A DNA stretch of 36,302 bases from Candidatus Eiseniibacteriota bacterium (lineage in GTDB: Bacteria; Eisenbacteria; RBG-16-71-46), in contig JACRPT010000116.1 in NCBI GenBank assembly GCA_016223045.1, positions 1-36,302 of the forward strand. Reading direction: 5' to 3'. Each line of letters begins with the position of its first letter. Position 1 is the stretch's first letter. The notes below the pieces were generated by a model, which saw only the letters and a program-made list of their open reading frames with translations, was not told the DNA's origin and ran no database searches. This document shows positions 25,225 through 32,919 of the stretch, in pieces. The position numbers and the translations under genes are program-made.

Positions 25225-25680
25225 ATGAGCGAGACCCCCGCCGGCACTCCCACGCATACCACCAGCAGCGCACAGCTCACGCTCGAGACCGTCGCAGGCA
25301 CGGGCCTGCGCTTCGACGTCCGCATCGGCCGCTTCGGGATGACCCTCGACAGCGGTCCCGAGGCCCAGGCGCCGTCGCCGATCCAGGTGCTGCTCGCCGC
25401 CGCCGGCGGCTGCACCGCGATGGATGTGATCAGCATCCTGCGCAAGAAGCGCCAGCAGGTGACCGGCTATGAAGTGGTCGTCAACGCCGAGCGGCGCATG
25501 AACGAGCACCCGAAGCTCTATACCAAGATCGAGGTCGTGCACCGCGTGCGCGGGCGCGACATCAGCCCCGCGGCGGTCGAGGAGGCCGTCCGGCTCAGCG
25601 ACACGAAGTACTGCGCGGTGCACGCCATGCTCGAGCACGGAGTGCCCCTCACCAGCCGCTACGAGATCGTTCCGGAGTGA
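25225..25680 (+). CDS. OsmC/Ohr-family protein (YhfA-like)
   Basis: 151 residues. The two redox cysteines of the family are present: one in LAAAGGCTAMDVISIL (about residue 64), the other in TKYCAVHAML (about residue 132). The intervening sequence (VTGYEVVVNAERRMNEHP, then FTKIEVVHRV-like) follows the OsmC beta-sheet. These proteins reduce organic hydroperoxides, or in the YhfA group act on unknown thiol substrates; the GGCTAMD form is nearer to YhfA. ATG 25225 has GGAGATGAC upstream. The fumarase gene follows 73 bp later on the same strand. Confidence 0.92.
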   Translation: MSETPAGTPTHTTSSAQLTLETVAGTGLRFDVRIGRFGMTLDSGPEAQAPSPIQVLLAAAGGCTAMDVISILRKKRQQVTGYEVVVNAERRMNEHPKLYTKIEVVHRVRGRDISPAAVEEAVRLSDTKYCAVHAMLEHGVPLTSRYEIVPE

Positions 25681-25753
25681 CGTGCGCGGGCGGCGGCCTT
25701 CCGCGCCGCACGGCCCGCCACGCGCCCGGGAGCGCAACGCCAGGAGCGAGCGC

Positions 25754-27154
25754 ATGACCGAGTATCGAACCGAGAAGGACAGCCTGGGCGAGATGAAGGT
25801 GCCGGCCGACGCCCTCTACGGCGCGCAGACCCAGCGCGCGGTCGAGAACTTCCCCGTCTCCGGCGAGCCCATGCCGGCCGAGTTCATCCACGCGCTGGGG
25901 CTCGTCAAGGTGGCGGCCGCGCGCGTCAACGCCGCGCTCGGGCTGCTGGATGCGAAGGTGGCGGCCGCGATCGAGCAGGCCGCGCGCGAGGTGGCGGAGG
26001 GGAAGTGGGATTCCCAGTTCCCCATTGATGTGTTCCAGACCGGGAGCGGCACCAGCTCGAACATGAACGCGAACGAGGTGGTGGCGCACCGCGCGAGCGA
26101 GATCCTGGGCGCCAGGGTGCACCCCAACGACCAGGTCAACCTCGGCCAGAGCAGCAACGATGTCATCCCGGCGGTCTTGCACCTCTCGGCCGTGCTCGAG
26201 ATCGAGCGCAAGCTCCTGCCCGCGCTCGAGCACCTGCACGGTGTGCTGGCCGGTAAGGCGCGCGCCTGGGACCACATCATCAAGACCGGGCGCACGCACC
26301 TGATGGACGCCACGCCGATCCGGCTCGGGCAGGAATTCTCGGGCTACGCGTCGCAGGTCGAGCACGCCATCGCCCGCGTGCAGGCCGTGCTGCCCGACCT
26401 CAGGGAGCTGGCGATCGGCGGCACCGCGGTCGGCACCGGGCTGAACACCCATCCCGAGTTCGGCCGCCGCATGGCCGCCGAGCTGTCGAAGCTCACCGGC
26501 ACCACGCTGGTCGAGGCCAGGGACCACTTCGAGGCGCAGGGCGCGCAGGATGGCGCCGCATGGGCGAGCGGCGCCCTGAACAGCGTGGCCGCGAGCCTGA
26601 TGAAGATCGCGAACGACGTGCGGCTCATGAACTCGGGTCCGCGCTGCGGGCTCGGCGAGATCACGCTGCCGGCGATCCAGCCGGGCTCGAGCATCATGCC
26701 CGGCAAGGTGAACCCGGTGATCTGCGAGGCCGTGATCATGGCAGGCGCGCAGGTGATGGGCAACCACGTCGCGATCACGGTGGGTGCGCAGTGGGGCCAG
26801 CTCGACCTCAACACCATGCTGCCGATGATCGCCCGCAACCTGCTCGAGAGCGTGCAGCTCCTGGCGAGCGTGGCGCGCGTCTTCGCCGACAAGGCGCTGG
26901 CCGGCGCGGTGGCGAACGAGGAGACCTGCCGCGGCTACGTCGAGATCTCGCCCAGCATGGCGACTGCGCTCAATCCTCTGATCGGTTACGACAAGGCTGC
27001 CGAGATCGCCAAGCGCTCCTTCAAGGAGCGGCGCCCGGTGCGCGAGCTGGCGCGCGAGATGACGAAGCTCAGCCCCGAGCAGATCGACCACGCACTCGAC
27101 CCGCGGAGGCAGACCGAGCCGGGACTGGATACGGGCGGCGGCGCGGGAGGATGA
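25754..27154 (+). CDS. fumC: class II fumarate hydratase
   Basis: 466 residues. It shows all class II signatures: YGAQTQRAVENFPVSG, QTGSGTSSNMNANEVVAHRA, HPNDQVNLGQSSNDVIP, TGRTHLMDATPIRLGQEFSG with the catalytic His, and the fumarase/aspartase signature GSSIMPGKVNP. It hydrates fumarate to malate in the TCA cycle and needs no Fe-S cluster. Aspartase is a possible alternative, but the HPNDQVNLGQSSND segment and overall length favour fumarase. ATG 25754 lies seven bases after CAGGAG. The C-terminal 20 residues are Gly-rich and unlike the family. The stop overlaps the next gene start (ATGA). Confidence 0.95.
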   Translation: MTEYRTEKDSLGEMKVPADALYGAQTQRAVENFPVSGEPMPAEFIHALGLVKVAAARVNAALGLLDAKVAAAIEQAAREVAEGKWDSQFPIDVFQTGSGTSSNMNANEVVAHRASEILGARVHPNDQVNLGQSSNDVIPAVLHLSAVLEIERKLLPALEHLHGVLAGKARAWDHIIKTGRTHLMDATPIRLGQEFSGYASQVEHAIARVQAVLPDLRELAIGGTAVGTGLNTHPEFGRRMAAELSKLTGTTLVEARDHFEAQGAQDGAAWASGALNSVAASLMKIANDVRLMNSGPRCGLGEITLPAIQPGSSIMPGKVNPVICEAVIMAGAQVMGNHVAITVGAQWGQLDLNTMLPMIARNLLESVQLLASVARVFADKALAGAVANEETCRGYVEISPSMATALNPLIGYDKAAEIAKRSFKERRPVRELAREMTKLSPEQIDHALDPRRQTEPGLDTGGGAGG

Positions 27155-28248
27155 GCGGGGAAGAGGGTCACGGCCACAGGCGACAGTCCGCCGCCGCGTC
27201 GGACGAGGCGACGCGCCGGGCGGCACCCGGTGAAGCCGCAGGAGCCGCGGACGCCGCGACGGGGATCACATCGCTTATCCCGACCGATGATGAGATGGCC
27301 GCGCGCCTCGCCGACGCGCGCCGCCGCGTGGCCGGCATCGTCCACCGCACGCCCGTAGCGACCTCCCGCACGCTCGACGCGCTGACCGGCGCGCGCGTGC
27401 TCCTCAAGTGCGAGAACTTGCAGCGCACCGGCGCCTTCAAGTTCCGCGGCGCCTGGAACGCCATCTCGCGGTTGCCGCCCGCCCTGCGGAAGCGCGGCGT
27501 CATCGCCTACTCCTCGGGGAACCACGCGCAGGCCGTGGCGCTCACCGCGCGGCTCCTCGGTATTCCGGCGGTGATCGTGATGCCGAGCGCCGCGCCCGGT
27601 CCCAAGCTCGCCGCCACGCGCGGCTATGGCGCGGAGATCGTCTTCTACGACACGGCAGGAGAGGAGCGCGAGGCGCTGGCCGCGCGGCTGGCGCAGGAGC
27701 GCGGGCTCACGCTGGTCCCGCCCTTCGATCACCCGGACATCGTCGCCGGCCAGGGCACCGCGGCCGCCGAGCTGTTCGAGGAAGGCGGCCCCATGGACCT
27801 GCTGCTGGTGCCCGTGGGCGGCGGCGGGCTCATCTCGGGCTCGGCGCTCGCCGCCGATCTGATGTGCGGCGAGCGCTGCCGCGTGGTGGGCGTGGAGCCC
27901 GCGGCGGGAGACGACGCCTGCCAGTCGCTGGCGGCCGGTCGCATCGTCAGGATCGCGCCGCCCCAGACCATCGCCGACGGCGCGCGCACGCCCGCGCTCT
28001 CGCCGCTGACCTTCGAGATGATCCGGCGCCACGTGGACGCGATGACGAGCGTGCCGGACGCGGCGCTGATCGAGGCGATGCGCTTCGTGTGGGAGCGGAT
28101 GAAGCTGATCGTCGAGCCCACGGGAGTGCTCGGCCTCGCCGCGCTGATGAGCGGTCGGGTCGAGGCGCGTGGGAAGCGCGTCGGCGTCGTCCTCTCCGGC
28201 GGGAACGTGGAGCTGGAGAAGGTCGCCGGCTGGTTCGCGGGGGCCTGA
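27151..28248 (+). CDS. threonine/serine dehydratase, PLP-dependent
   Basis: 365 residues. The PLP Lys is in RTGAFKFRGAWNA, and the phosphate-binding loop is VGGGGLISG. SSGNHAQAVALTARLLGIPA and the C-terminal VVLSGGNVEL are also conserved. It has no ACT regulatory domain, so it is of the catabolic / threo-3-hydroxyaspartate ammonia-lyase type rather than the feedback-inhibited IlvA. It deaminates L-threonine to 2-oxobutanoate, or L-serine to pyruvate. The start at ATG 27151 overlaps the fumC stop by ATGA and gives 40 or so extra N-terminal residues without family similarity. ATG 27295 is a possible shorter start. Confidence 0.9.
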   Translation: MSGEEGHGHRRQSAAASDEATRRAAPGEAAGAADAATGITSLIPTDDEMAARLADARRRVAGIVHRTPVATSRTLDALTGARVLLKCENLQRTGAFKFRGAWNAISRLPPALRKRGVIAYSSGNHAQAVALTARLLGIPAVIVMPSAAPGPKLAATRGYGAEIVFYDTAGEEREALAARLAQERGLTLVPPFDHPDIVAGQGTAAAELFEEGGPMDLLLVPVGGGGLISGSALAADLMCGERCRVVGVEPAAGDDACQSLAAGRIVRIAPPQTIADGARTPALSPLTFEMIRRHVDAMTSVPDAALIEAMRFVWERMKLIVEPTGVLGLAALMSGRVEARGKRVGVVLSGGNVELEKVAGWFAGA

Positions 28249-28313
28249 GCGCCGCGGCGCGGGGCTCGGCGAAAGCGCACGCAGGGGAGTGGTTCGGGGG
28301 CGGGTGAGGGCCA

Positions 28314-28347
28314 GGAGCGCTGCTACGCGATGATGCACGCGCGCTCC
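28314..28347. terminator. possible bidirectional hairpin terminator between convergent genes
   Basis: GGAGCGC (28314-28320) pairs with GCGCTCC (28341-28347) over a 20-nt loop, followed by CTGTTT. It lies between the threonine dehydratase and the convergent antitoxin gene. A perfect palindrome GCGCCGCGGCGC lies at about 28250. Confidence 0.3.
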
Positions 28348-28370
28348 CTGTTTGGGAACCTCCGACTGCT

Positions 28371-28703
28371 TCACGCCGCGTCGCGCCGCCGCTTCCCGGC
28401 GATGGCCCGGGCGACCTGCGAGCGGCTCGCACCTGCGACGAGGAGCGCCTGGATCAACAAGTCCAGGGTCACCCCCGGGTCACCCGCTTCGATCTTGGCG
28501 ACGCGTGACTGGCTCGATTTCAGCCGCCTGGCGAGTTCGGTCTGCGACATCCGCCCCTTGCGCCGAACTCGCCGCAGGGAGTCGGTGAGCGCGATCCTCA
28601 TGTCAACGAGCGCCTCCTCTTCGGGAGTGAGGTGGAGGAACTCGGCGACCGTGCCGACCCGCCACCCGGCGGCCCCGAGACGCCTGCGCATTGCGGCGTT
28701 CAT
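28371..28703 (-). CDS. XRE-family antitoxin (HigA-like)
   Basis: 110 residues. The C-terminal 65 form a Cro/CI helix-turn-helix: RMSQTELARRLKSSQSRVAK, IEAGDPGVTLDLLIQALLVA. The N-terminal portion (AEFLHLTPEEEALVDMRIAL) is the segment usual in antitoxins paired with Gp49-like toxins. It should bind and neutralise the toxin encoded just upstream, and repress the shared promoter. The ATG overlaps the toxin stop (ATGA), so translation is coupled. Confidence 0.9.
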   Translation of the reverse strand: MNAAMRRRLGAAGWRVGTVAEFLHLTPEEEALVDMRIALTDSLRRVRRKGRMSQTELARRLKSSQSRVAKIEAGDPGVTLDLLIQALLVAGASRSQVARAIAGKRRRDAA

Positions 28704-29083
28704 GGTGTGTCCCCTCCTTGCTCAGAAACCATGTAGATGCCCAGGCGCCGACGGCATCCTTCGACGACGCGCCGCGGCGTGCAGGGGGTCTTCTTCAGAA
28801 CGACGTCGAGGACGACGATGGCTTTCTCCCCTGCGAAGTAGAAGAGCCGCCACTCACGGTCCTCGTCGCGGACGCGCAGCTCATGGCAGCGGCGACCGAT
28901 GGTCGGCATTGGCCGGCAGTGGGGCAGAGGAAGCTTGTCGCCCCGCTGCACGCGCTTGAGCAGTTCCCCGATCATCACTCGAGCCCGATGGGAGAACGGC
29001 GGGCTCTCGACCCTGCCGTGCAACCAGACGACGGGCTTCTCACGCCCGGGCAACGCGTCAACATCGTATGTCGCATCGGACAT
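28700..29083 (-). CDS. RelE/HigB-type toxin, phage Gp49-like
   Basis: 127 residues. PVVWLHGRVESPPFSHRARV, LKRVQRGDKLPLPHCRPMP, CHELRVRDEDREWRLFYFAG and AIVVLDVVLKKT follow the Gp49-like HigB pattern, with basic and aromatic residues typical of ribosome-dependent mRNA interferases. Toxin-first order and the 3-bp overlap with the XRE gene match HigBA. ATG 29083 has no clear ribosome-binding site. The immediate upstream DNA has inverted repeats that could be the HigA operator. Confidence 0.88.
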   Translation of the reverse strand: MSDATYDVDALPGREKPVVWLHGRVESPPFSHRARVMIGELLKRVQRGDKLPLPHCRPMPTIGRRCHELRVRDEDREWRLFYFAGEKAIVVLDVVLKKTPCTPRRVVEGCRRRLGIYMVSEQGGDTP

Positions 29084-29085
29084 AG

Positions 29086-29170
29086 CGTCAACGACGAAGG
29101 GGCGGGTGGCGGGGGCGGCACGTTGACGACGCTCACGGGCGCGATGAACAACCTCGCGCGAGATCTCGCG
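29086..29170 (-). promoter_or_regulatory. candidate operator region of the HigBA pair
   Basis: Inverted repeats CGTCAACG (29086-29093) and CGTTGACG (29121-29128) are spaced by 27 bp, the inner one three bases before the toxin ATG. A perfect 14-bp palindrome CGCGAGATCTCGCG is at 29157-29170. Binding by HigA is inferred from position. The remaining space to 29279 shows nothing else. Confidence 0.35.
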
Positions 29171-29279
29171 GCGGGTCGGGCGGGGGGCAAGGCAACTGCC
29201 GGCATGATACCCGCGCCGGCGCCCGGGTCAAAGCCCTCGGACGCGGCAGCCTGTCTGCTGCAGGTTCCGAGAGCCCGCC

Positions 29280-29445
29280 CTACAGCCCCGCCTTCCGGAT
29301 CGCCTCGCGCAGCACCTCTTCCTCGCGCACGCCCTGGAAGTAGGCCTCGATGACGCCGTCCTTGCCGATCGCGACCAGCGTCGGGATGGCGTCGGCCTTG
29401 TACTTCTCCGCGACCGCGCTCTTCGTGTCGAGCAGGATGGGGAAG
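29280..29445 (-). pseudogene. truncated copy of the 3' end of the tlpA-like gene
   Basis: Translates as ILLDTKSAVAEKYKADAIPT ... DGVIEAYFQGVREEEVLREA and ends at TAG 29280-29282. It matches the last 54 or so residues of the intact tlpA-like protein at 30442-31521. By eye 12 of 165 bases differ (about 93% identity), and ten of those changes alter the residue, as expected for relaxed selection. There is no start and no WCKPC motif. Similarity ends abruptly at about 29445. Confidence 0.9.
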
Positions 29446-29546
29446 CGGGTGTCTACTTCTCGCGGCCCGAGGCGCCGGGCGGCGTGCTTGCGCGAAAGCT
29501 GGTCAGTCTGGAGTGATTCCGGGCGCCGCGCGCGCCAGACCTTCCA

Positions 29547-30146
29547 TTACCCTCGGCGAGGCCGGTAGTCCCTCGGGTCCAGGCAGGCGTCGTAGGTCGC
29601 GTGCTCGATCGGGATCCAGTCGGTGTGATTGATGCCCCGGCGGTTCCGGGATCCCGGGCCGAGGGGGAAGGCACACGCGACCTTGATCCAGCGATCCTGC
29701 TGTCGGGCGATGCGCCGCACTTCGTCAGCGGCCTCTGCGAGGTCCTGATCCTGGCTGAAGACCAGCCCGACATCGTAGTGCCCGTCCCGTGCGTATCGCA
29801 CTACGTCGAGCGCGAGCCGGACGTCGATGCCCTTCTCCTGTGCGATTCGGGCTACGACGACGGAGGTGTCAGCAGGTCTGACCTCCTGAACGCGATACCT
29901 CAAGGGACGGGTAAACGTCCTGACGCCGTGGGCCCCGAGGTAGGCGACGCGGGCAGACCAGAAGTGGTTCCAGAAGGGGTCATCCGCCGGGTCGGGCATG
30001 CCCGTGTAGAACGAGACGAGTTCGAGCTCCCAGCCACACGTCAGGCAGACTGATCGGGCGAGGGCGACGGGGTCGAAGTTGGGGTAGCGATGGCCGAACG
30101 CCTCGCGTGCGGCGTGGAAGAGGTTCTGGCCGTCCACGAACGCCAT
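29547..30146 (-). CDS. NYN-domain (LabA/DUF88-like) nuclease-like protein
   Basis: 199 residues of the NYN/PIN-like fold. The N-terminal MAFVDGQNLFHAAREAFGH gives D5 and N8, EKGIDVRLALDVVRYARDGH gives D108 and D114, and GLVFSQDQDLAEAADEVRRI gives D133 and D135: the acidic cluster that binds metal for RNA cleavage in this family. The C-terminus (WIPIEHATYDACLDPRDYRP) is less conserved. ATG 30146 fits family starts; the frame is open to ATG 30233, but that part coincides with a dispersed repeat. The gene is flanked by two copies of the tlpA 3' end. RNA substrate and role are unknown; defence, RNA decay or toxin activity are all possible. Confidence 0.82.
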   Translation of the reverse strand: MAFVDGQNLFHAAREAFGHRYPNFDPVALARSVCLTCGWELELVSFYTGMPDPADDPFWNHFWSARVAYLGAHGVRTFTRPLRYRVQEVRPADTSVVVARIAQEKGIDVRLALDVVRYARDGHYDVGLVFSQDQDLAEAADEVRRIARQQDRWIKVACAFPLGPGSRNRRGINHTDWIPIEHATYDACLDPRDYRPRRG

Positions 30147-30197
30147 CGCTCGCTTGACCCCGGGCTCTCTCGGCAACGCGGCACTACCCAGGGGGCG

Positions 30198-30242
30198 GGA
30201 AGAGATAACCCCGCCGGAGGCCTCTCGGCGCATCCGACGGGG
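30198..30242. repeat. dispersed hairpin repeat, copy 1
   Basis: Shares GGAAGA, CCCGCCGGAGGCC, CGGC, ATCC and CGG blocks in the same order with 32920-32966 (about 37 of 46 positions). The core GCCGGAGG/CCTCTCGGC can pair. It lies in the leader of the NYN gene. Confidence 0.6.
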
Positions 30243-30260
30243 AGCACATGAACTGAAGGG

Positions 30261-30288
30261 ATGCTACCTCATCTCTCCGGTTCGTCAA
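30261..30288 (-). promoter_or_regulatory. promoter of the NYN gene, TTGACG - 16 bp - TAGCAT
   Basis: On the minus strand, TTGACG (30288-30283) and TAGCAT (30266-30261) are 16 bp apart, the best minus-35/minus-10 pair in the window. The predicted start is near 30254, which gives a leader of about 108 nt to ATG 30146, or 20 nt to ATG 30233. Confidence 0.55.
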
Positions 30289-30293
30289 GGCCT

Positions 30294-30424
30294 GACTTCT
30301 GAAGGGCGCAACCGTTTTCCAATCGCGCGGCGGGGCTTGCGGCTCCGAACTCGCCACAGGGCGGCGCAGGGTCTCCATGGATGGCCCCGACGGATTGGGA
30401 AGAAGTTGCGCCCCTTCTGAAGGT
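30294..30424. mobile_element. possible MITE-like element with about 31-bp imperfect terminal inverted repeats
   Basis: The left arm 30294-30324 and the reverse complement of the right arm 30392-30424 align as GAC-TTC-GAA-GGGCGCAAC...TT-CCAATC, with roughly 27 of 33 positions equal. CCTGA occurs at 30291-30295 and 30425-30429 and could be a target duplication. The internal 67 bp has no ORF. A large terminator-like stem behind the tlpA-like gene is the alternative. Confidence 0.45.
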
Positions 30425-30441
30425 CCTGAGCGCGCTTCCCC

Positions 30442-31521
30442 TTACAGCTCCGCCTTCCGGATCGCCTCGCGCAGCACATCTTCCTCGCGCACGCCCTGGA
30501 AGTAGGCCTTGATCATGCCGTCCCTGTCGATCACGACCAGCGTCGGGATGGCGTCGGCCTGGTACTTCTCCGCGACCTCGCTCCTGGTGTCGAGCAGGAT
30601 GGGGAAGGTGTAGCCGTTCTTCGCGATGAACGGCCGCACCTGGGTCGCGCTCTCACCGACGTTGACGCCGAGCACCACCAGGCCCTTCGCCTTGAGTTCG
30701 CTGTAGAGCTTCTGGATCCGCGGCATCTCGATGCGGCAGGGCTTGCACCAGGTGGCCCAGAAGTCGAGCACCACGATCCTGCCGCGATAGGCCGCGAGCG
30801 AGTGTGTGCGGCCCTTGAGGTCGGTGAGCGTGAAGTTGGGCGCCTTCTCACCCGTCAGGTCGGGCCGCGGCGGCTGCCCGGGCGCCTGGAAGTCCTCCAC
30901 CTCCTTCGCGCCGGCGGGCGGCGTGAATGCGAACAGCGAGTCGGGCAGGGCCTGGTCGGTGAGGCTGAGGCTGAAGGCGCTGATCTGCACCATCTCCATC
31001 GAGCGGCCGCCGCCCTGCATGCTCATGTTCGTGCTGTCGCGGAGCACCACGCTCCGCGACTGGTCGATCCACAGGGTGGTGGTGGCGCGCGCGGTGGTGT
31101 CGAAGGCCATGGCGCCGGGCGGCAGGTACTCGGCCCGCACCACCCAGCAGGGGACCTTCGCGTCGCCGACCCCGAACGCCTGCTCGCCCACCATCTCCGC
31201 GCTCCTGAGCCCCATGGTGGGCCTGAAGTAGCGCGCCAGCGGCGAGCCCTGCGGCGCGGCGCTCCCCACGCTGTCCTGGGGCGCGGGCAGCGCGGCCCTG
31301 CGGGTGTACTGGTTCGACTGCGCCGTCCAGATCGCGGTCTTTCGGCCGTCCGAGACCATTTGCATCCCCATCAGCGGGTGGCGCATCTCGGTGCGGCAGC
31401 CGCGGTAGGTCGCGCCGACCTGCTCGAGCAGCGCGCGCGCGTCGGTCACGCCGGCGGAGCGGACCGGGCCGGCGAGCAGGAGGACGGCGGACAGCGCGGC
31501 GAGCAGCGGCGACTTCGACAT
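30442..31521 (-). CDS. secreted TlpA-like thioredoxin with an N-terminal outer-membrane-carrier-like domain
   Basis: 359 residues. A signal peptide (MSKSPLLAALSAVLLLAGPV) directs export. Residues 25-205 form a LolA/DUF2092-like beta domain (YRGCRTEMRHPLMGMQM to SLFAFTPPAGAKEV). Residues 222-359 are a TlpA/AhpC-TSA thioredoxin, with GEKAPNFTLTDLKGRTHSL and the active site W258-C259-K260-P261-C262 (FWATWCKPC), then the cis-Pro in ADAIPTLVVIDRDG. It should reduce periplasmic disulfides. ATG 31521 follows AGGGA by about 12 bases. A second copy of its last 54 codons lies about 1.16 kb further on, beyond the NYN gene. Confidence 0.9.
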   Translation of the reverse strand: MSKSPLLAALSAVLLLAGPVRSAGVTDARALLEQVGATYRGCRTEMRHPLMGMQMVSDGRKTAIWTAQSNQYTRRAALPAPQDSVGSAAPQGSPLARYFRPTMGLRSAEMVGEQAFGVGDAKVPCWVVRAEYLPPGAMAFDTTARATTTLWIDQSRSVVLRDSTNMSMQGGGRSMEMVQISAFSLSLTDQALPDSLFAFTPPAGAKEVEDFQAPGQPPRPDLTGEKAPNFTLTDLKGRTHSLAAYRGRIVVLDFWATWCKPCRIEMPRIQKLYSELKAKGLVVLGVNVGESATQVRPFIAKNGYTFPILLDTRSEVAEKYQADAIPTLVVIDRDGMIKAYFQGVREEDVLREAIRKAEL

Positions 31522-31654
31522 GGGCTCGGTTCCCTTCGTGGTGGGTGTGGCGACCGGGGGCGCGACCGTGGCCGCGAAGCTTACCCCGCGCGCGGGGTTG
31601 CGGTCCAAGCGATGTCCAGAGGAGGTGAAGTGAGAGACGGTGCCACTCCCGGTC

Positions 31655-32842
31655 TCAACGCGCGGCCGGCTTCTCGATCTGCAGCGGGGCAGGTACCGGC
31701 TGTGCGGCCGGGCGCGTCGCCAGCATGAGCGGCACCGCCGGGTACGCCCAGGCGAGCCAGGCCAGCGCCCACAGCGCGCCGCTCGCGGCCAGCAGCGGCG
31801 TGGTCCGCGCGGGCGCGAACTCGGCGCCGAGGCGCGAGGCGAGCGCCAGCGCCAGCAGCGCCAGCGGCGGCACGCCCAGCACGCGCCGCTCCAGCGCGAG
31901 CGCGTGGCCGCCGTGGACCGTCACCACGCGGGTCGCGATCCCCATGGTGAGAAGCCCGAAGCCGGCGATGAAGACGATGTGCTCGCCGGCCAGCAGGTGC
32001 GACGGCCAGAGCGCGGTGAGCCACAGTCCGGCCAGCACGCCCCAGCCGGCCGACCACAGCACGTACGCGTGCAGCGCGCGGCGGCCGGGCCGGCGGTGGA
32101 GCTTCCACGCGAGGAAGAGCATCGGCGTCGCCGCCAGCGCGCGCAGCCAGGCGGCGAGCGCGCGGTGGAGCAGCCCCTCGGCTACGAACGAGGCGGCGAG
32201 CAGCAGCGCGACCGCGAGGTAGAACGCGCGGCGGCCGCGCCGCTCGTGCGGTGAGGCGATCCGCGGGAGCGAGAGCGGGTCGCGCACGCCGATGAAGGTC
32301 GGCACCAGCAGGCTGCCCACGCCGATGACGAGCGAGAGCACCATGCCGAGCGACACCAGCCTCAGCCCGAGGCCGGGCGCCGGCTCGTTCCACCAGCCGG
32401 CGGCCTGGCCCAGGAGCATCGCGCCGCCGGTGAGACCCTGGGCGAGGCCGAGCAGGATGAAGACGATCTCCTCGGGCGGGCCGCCGCGCCCCGGCGCCGA
32501 GCGGCGGCCGGAGGCCGTGATCAGCACCAGCACCGTGAGCAGGAAGCCGGCCTGCGCGATTGCCATCGCGCCGGCCGCGGCGCCGACGCCGAACAGCGCC
32601 ACGCCCGCGATCGCCAGCGCCAGCTCGGCAGGATGGAACCTCCCGCCGTGCGTGAGCCCGGAGAGCGCGGTCAGGACGAAGCCCGCGACGAAGCTCGTCT
32701 CGAAGCCCTGGATCATGAGCGCGCGATGCGCGGGCCCGGGGTAGGGGATCCAGCCGGCGGCGTGGATCGGCCACAGCAGCGCGCCGCAGAGGGCGCAGGC
32801 GACGCCGATGGGGAACAGCACGCGGTAGGGGTCGAGGCGCAT
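31655..32842 (-). CDS. NnrS-family membrane protein
   Basis: 395 residues from MRLDPYRVLFP (ATG 32842), with about 12 hydrophobic spans. It has the NnrS-like FPIGVACALCGALLWPIHAA, FETSFVAGFVLTALSGLTHG, LVPTFIGVRDPL and EHIVFIAGFGLLTMGIATRV, where the His and Gly pattern is that of the haem- and copper-containing NnrS proteins linked to nitric-oxide and nitrosative stress. A longer start at ATG 32890 would lie inside a palindrome and has no ribosome-binding site, so the shorter start is taken. Regulation by a factor binding that palindrome is possible. No denitrification genes are in the window. Confidence 0.85.
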   Translation of the reverse strand: MRLDPYRVLFPIGVACALCGALLWPIHAAGWIPYPGPAHRALMIQGFETSFVAGFVLTALSGLTHGGRFHPAELALAIAGVALFGVGAAAGAMAIAQAGFLLTVLVLITASGRRSAPGRGGPPEEIVFILLGLAQGLTGGAMLLGQAAGWWNEPAPGLGLRLVSLGMVLSLVIGVGSLLVPTFIGVRDPLSLPRIASPHERRGRRAFYLAVALLLAASFVAEGLLHRALAAWLRALAATPMLFLAWKLHRRPGRRALHAYVLWSAGWGVLAGLWLTALWPSHLLAGEHIVFIAGFGLLTMGIATRVVTVHGGHALALERRVLGVPPLALLALALASRLGAEFAPARTTPLLAASGALWALAWLAWAYPAVPLMLATRPAAQPVPAPLQIEKPAAR

Positions 32843-32871
32843 GGCGCGAGACTGCCGTGGCGCGACCGGCG

Positions 32872-32895
32872 GCGGTATGACGGCCGTCATGCCGC
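32872..32895. promoter_or_regulatory. 24-bp near-perfect palindrome upstream of nnrS, candidate operator
   Basis: The core ATGACGGCCGTCAT (32877-32890) is a perfect 14-bp palindrome. Both flanks extend it with GCGG/CCGC and a single mismatched pair. It is centred about 41 bp before ATG 32842, a usual operator position. The regulator is unknown. Confidence 0.45.
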
Positions 32896-32919
32896 GCGAC
32901 CGGCCTTCGTCAGGTCCTC

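Noticed and set aside
22580-25273. A long minus-strand ORF of about 900 codons across the GT2 and ndh region
   Set aside because: It runs antisense to ndh and out of frame with the GT2 gene. Its product is Arg/Ala/His-rich low-complexity sequence, as expected of a GC-rich shadow frame.
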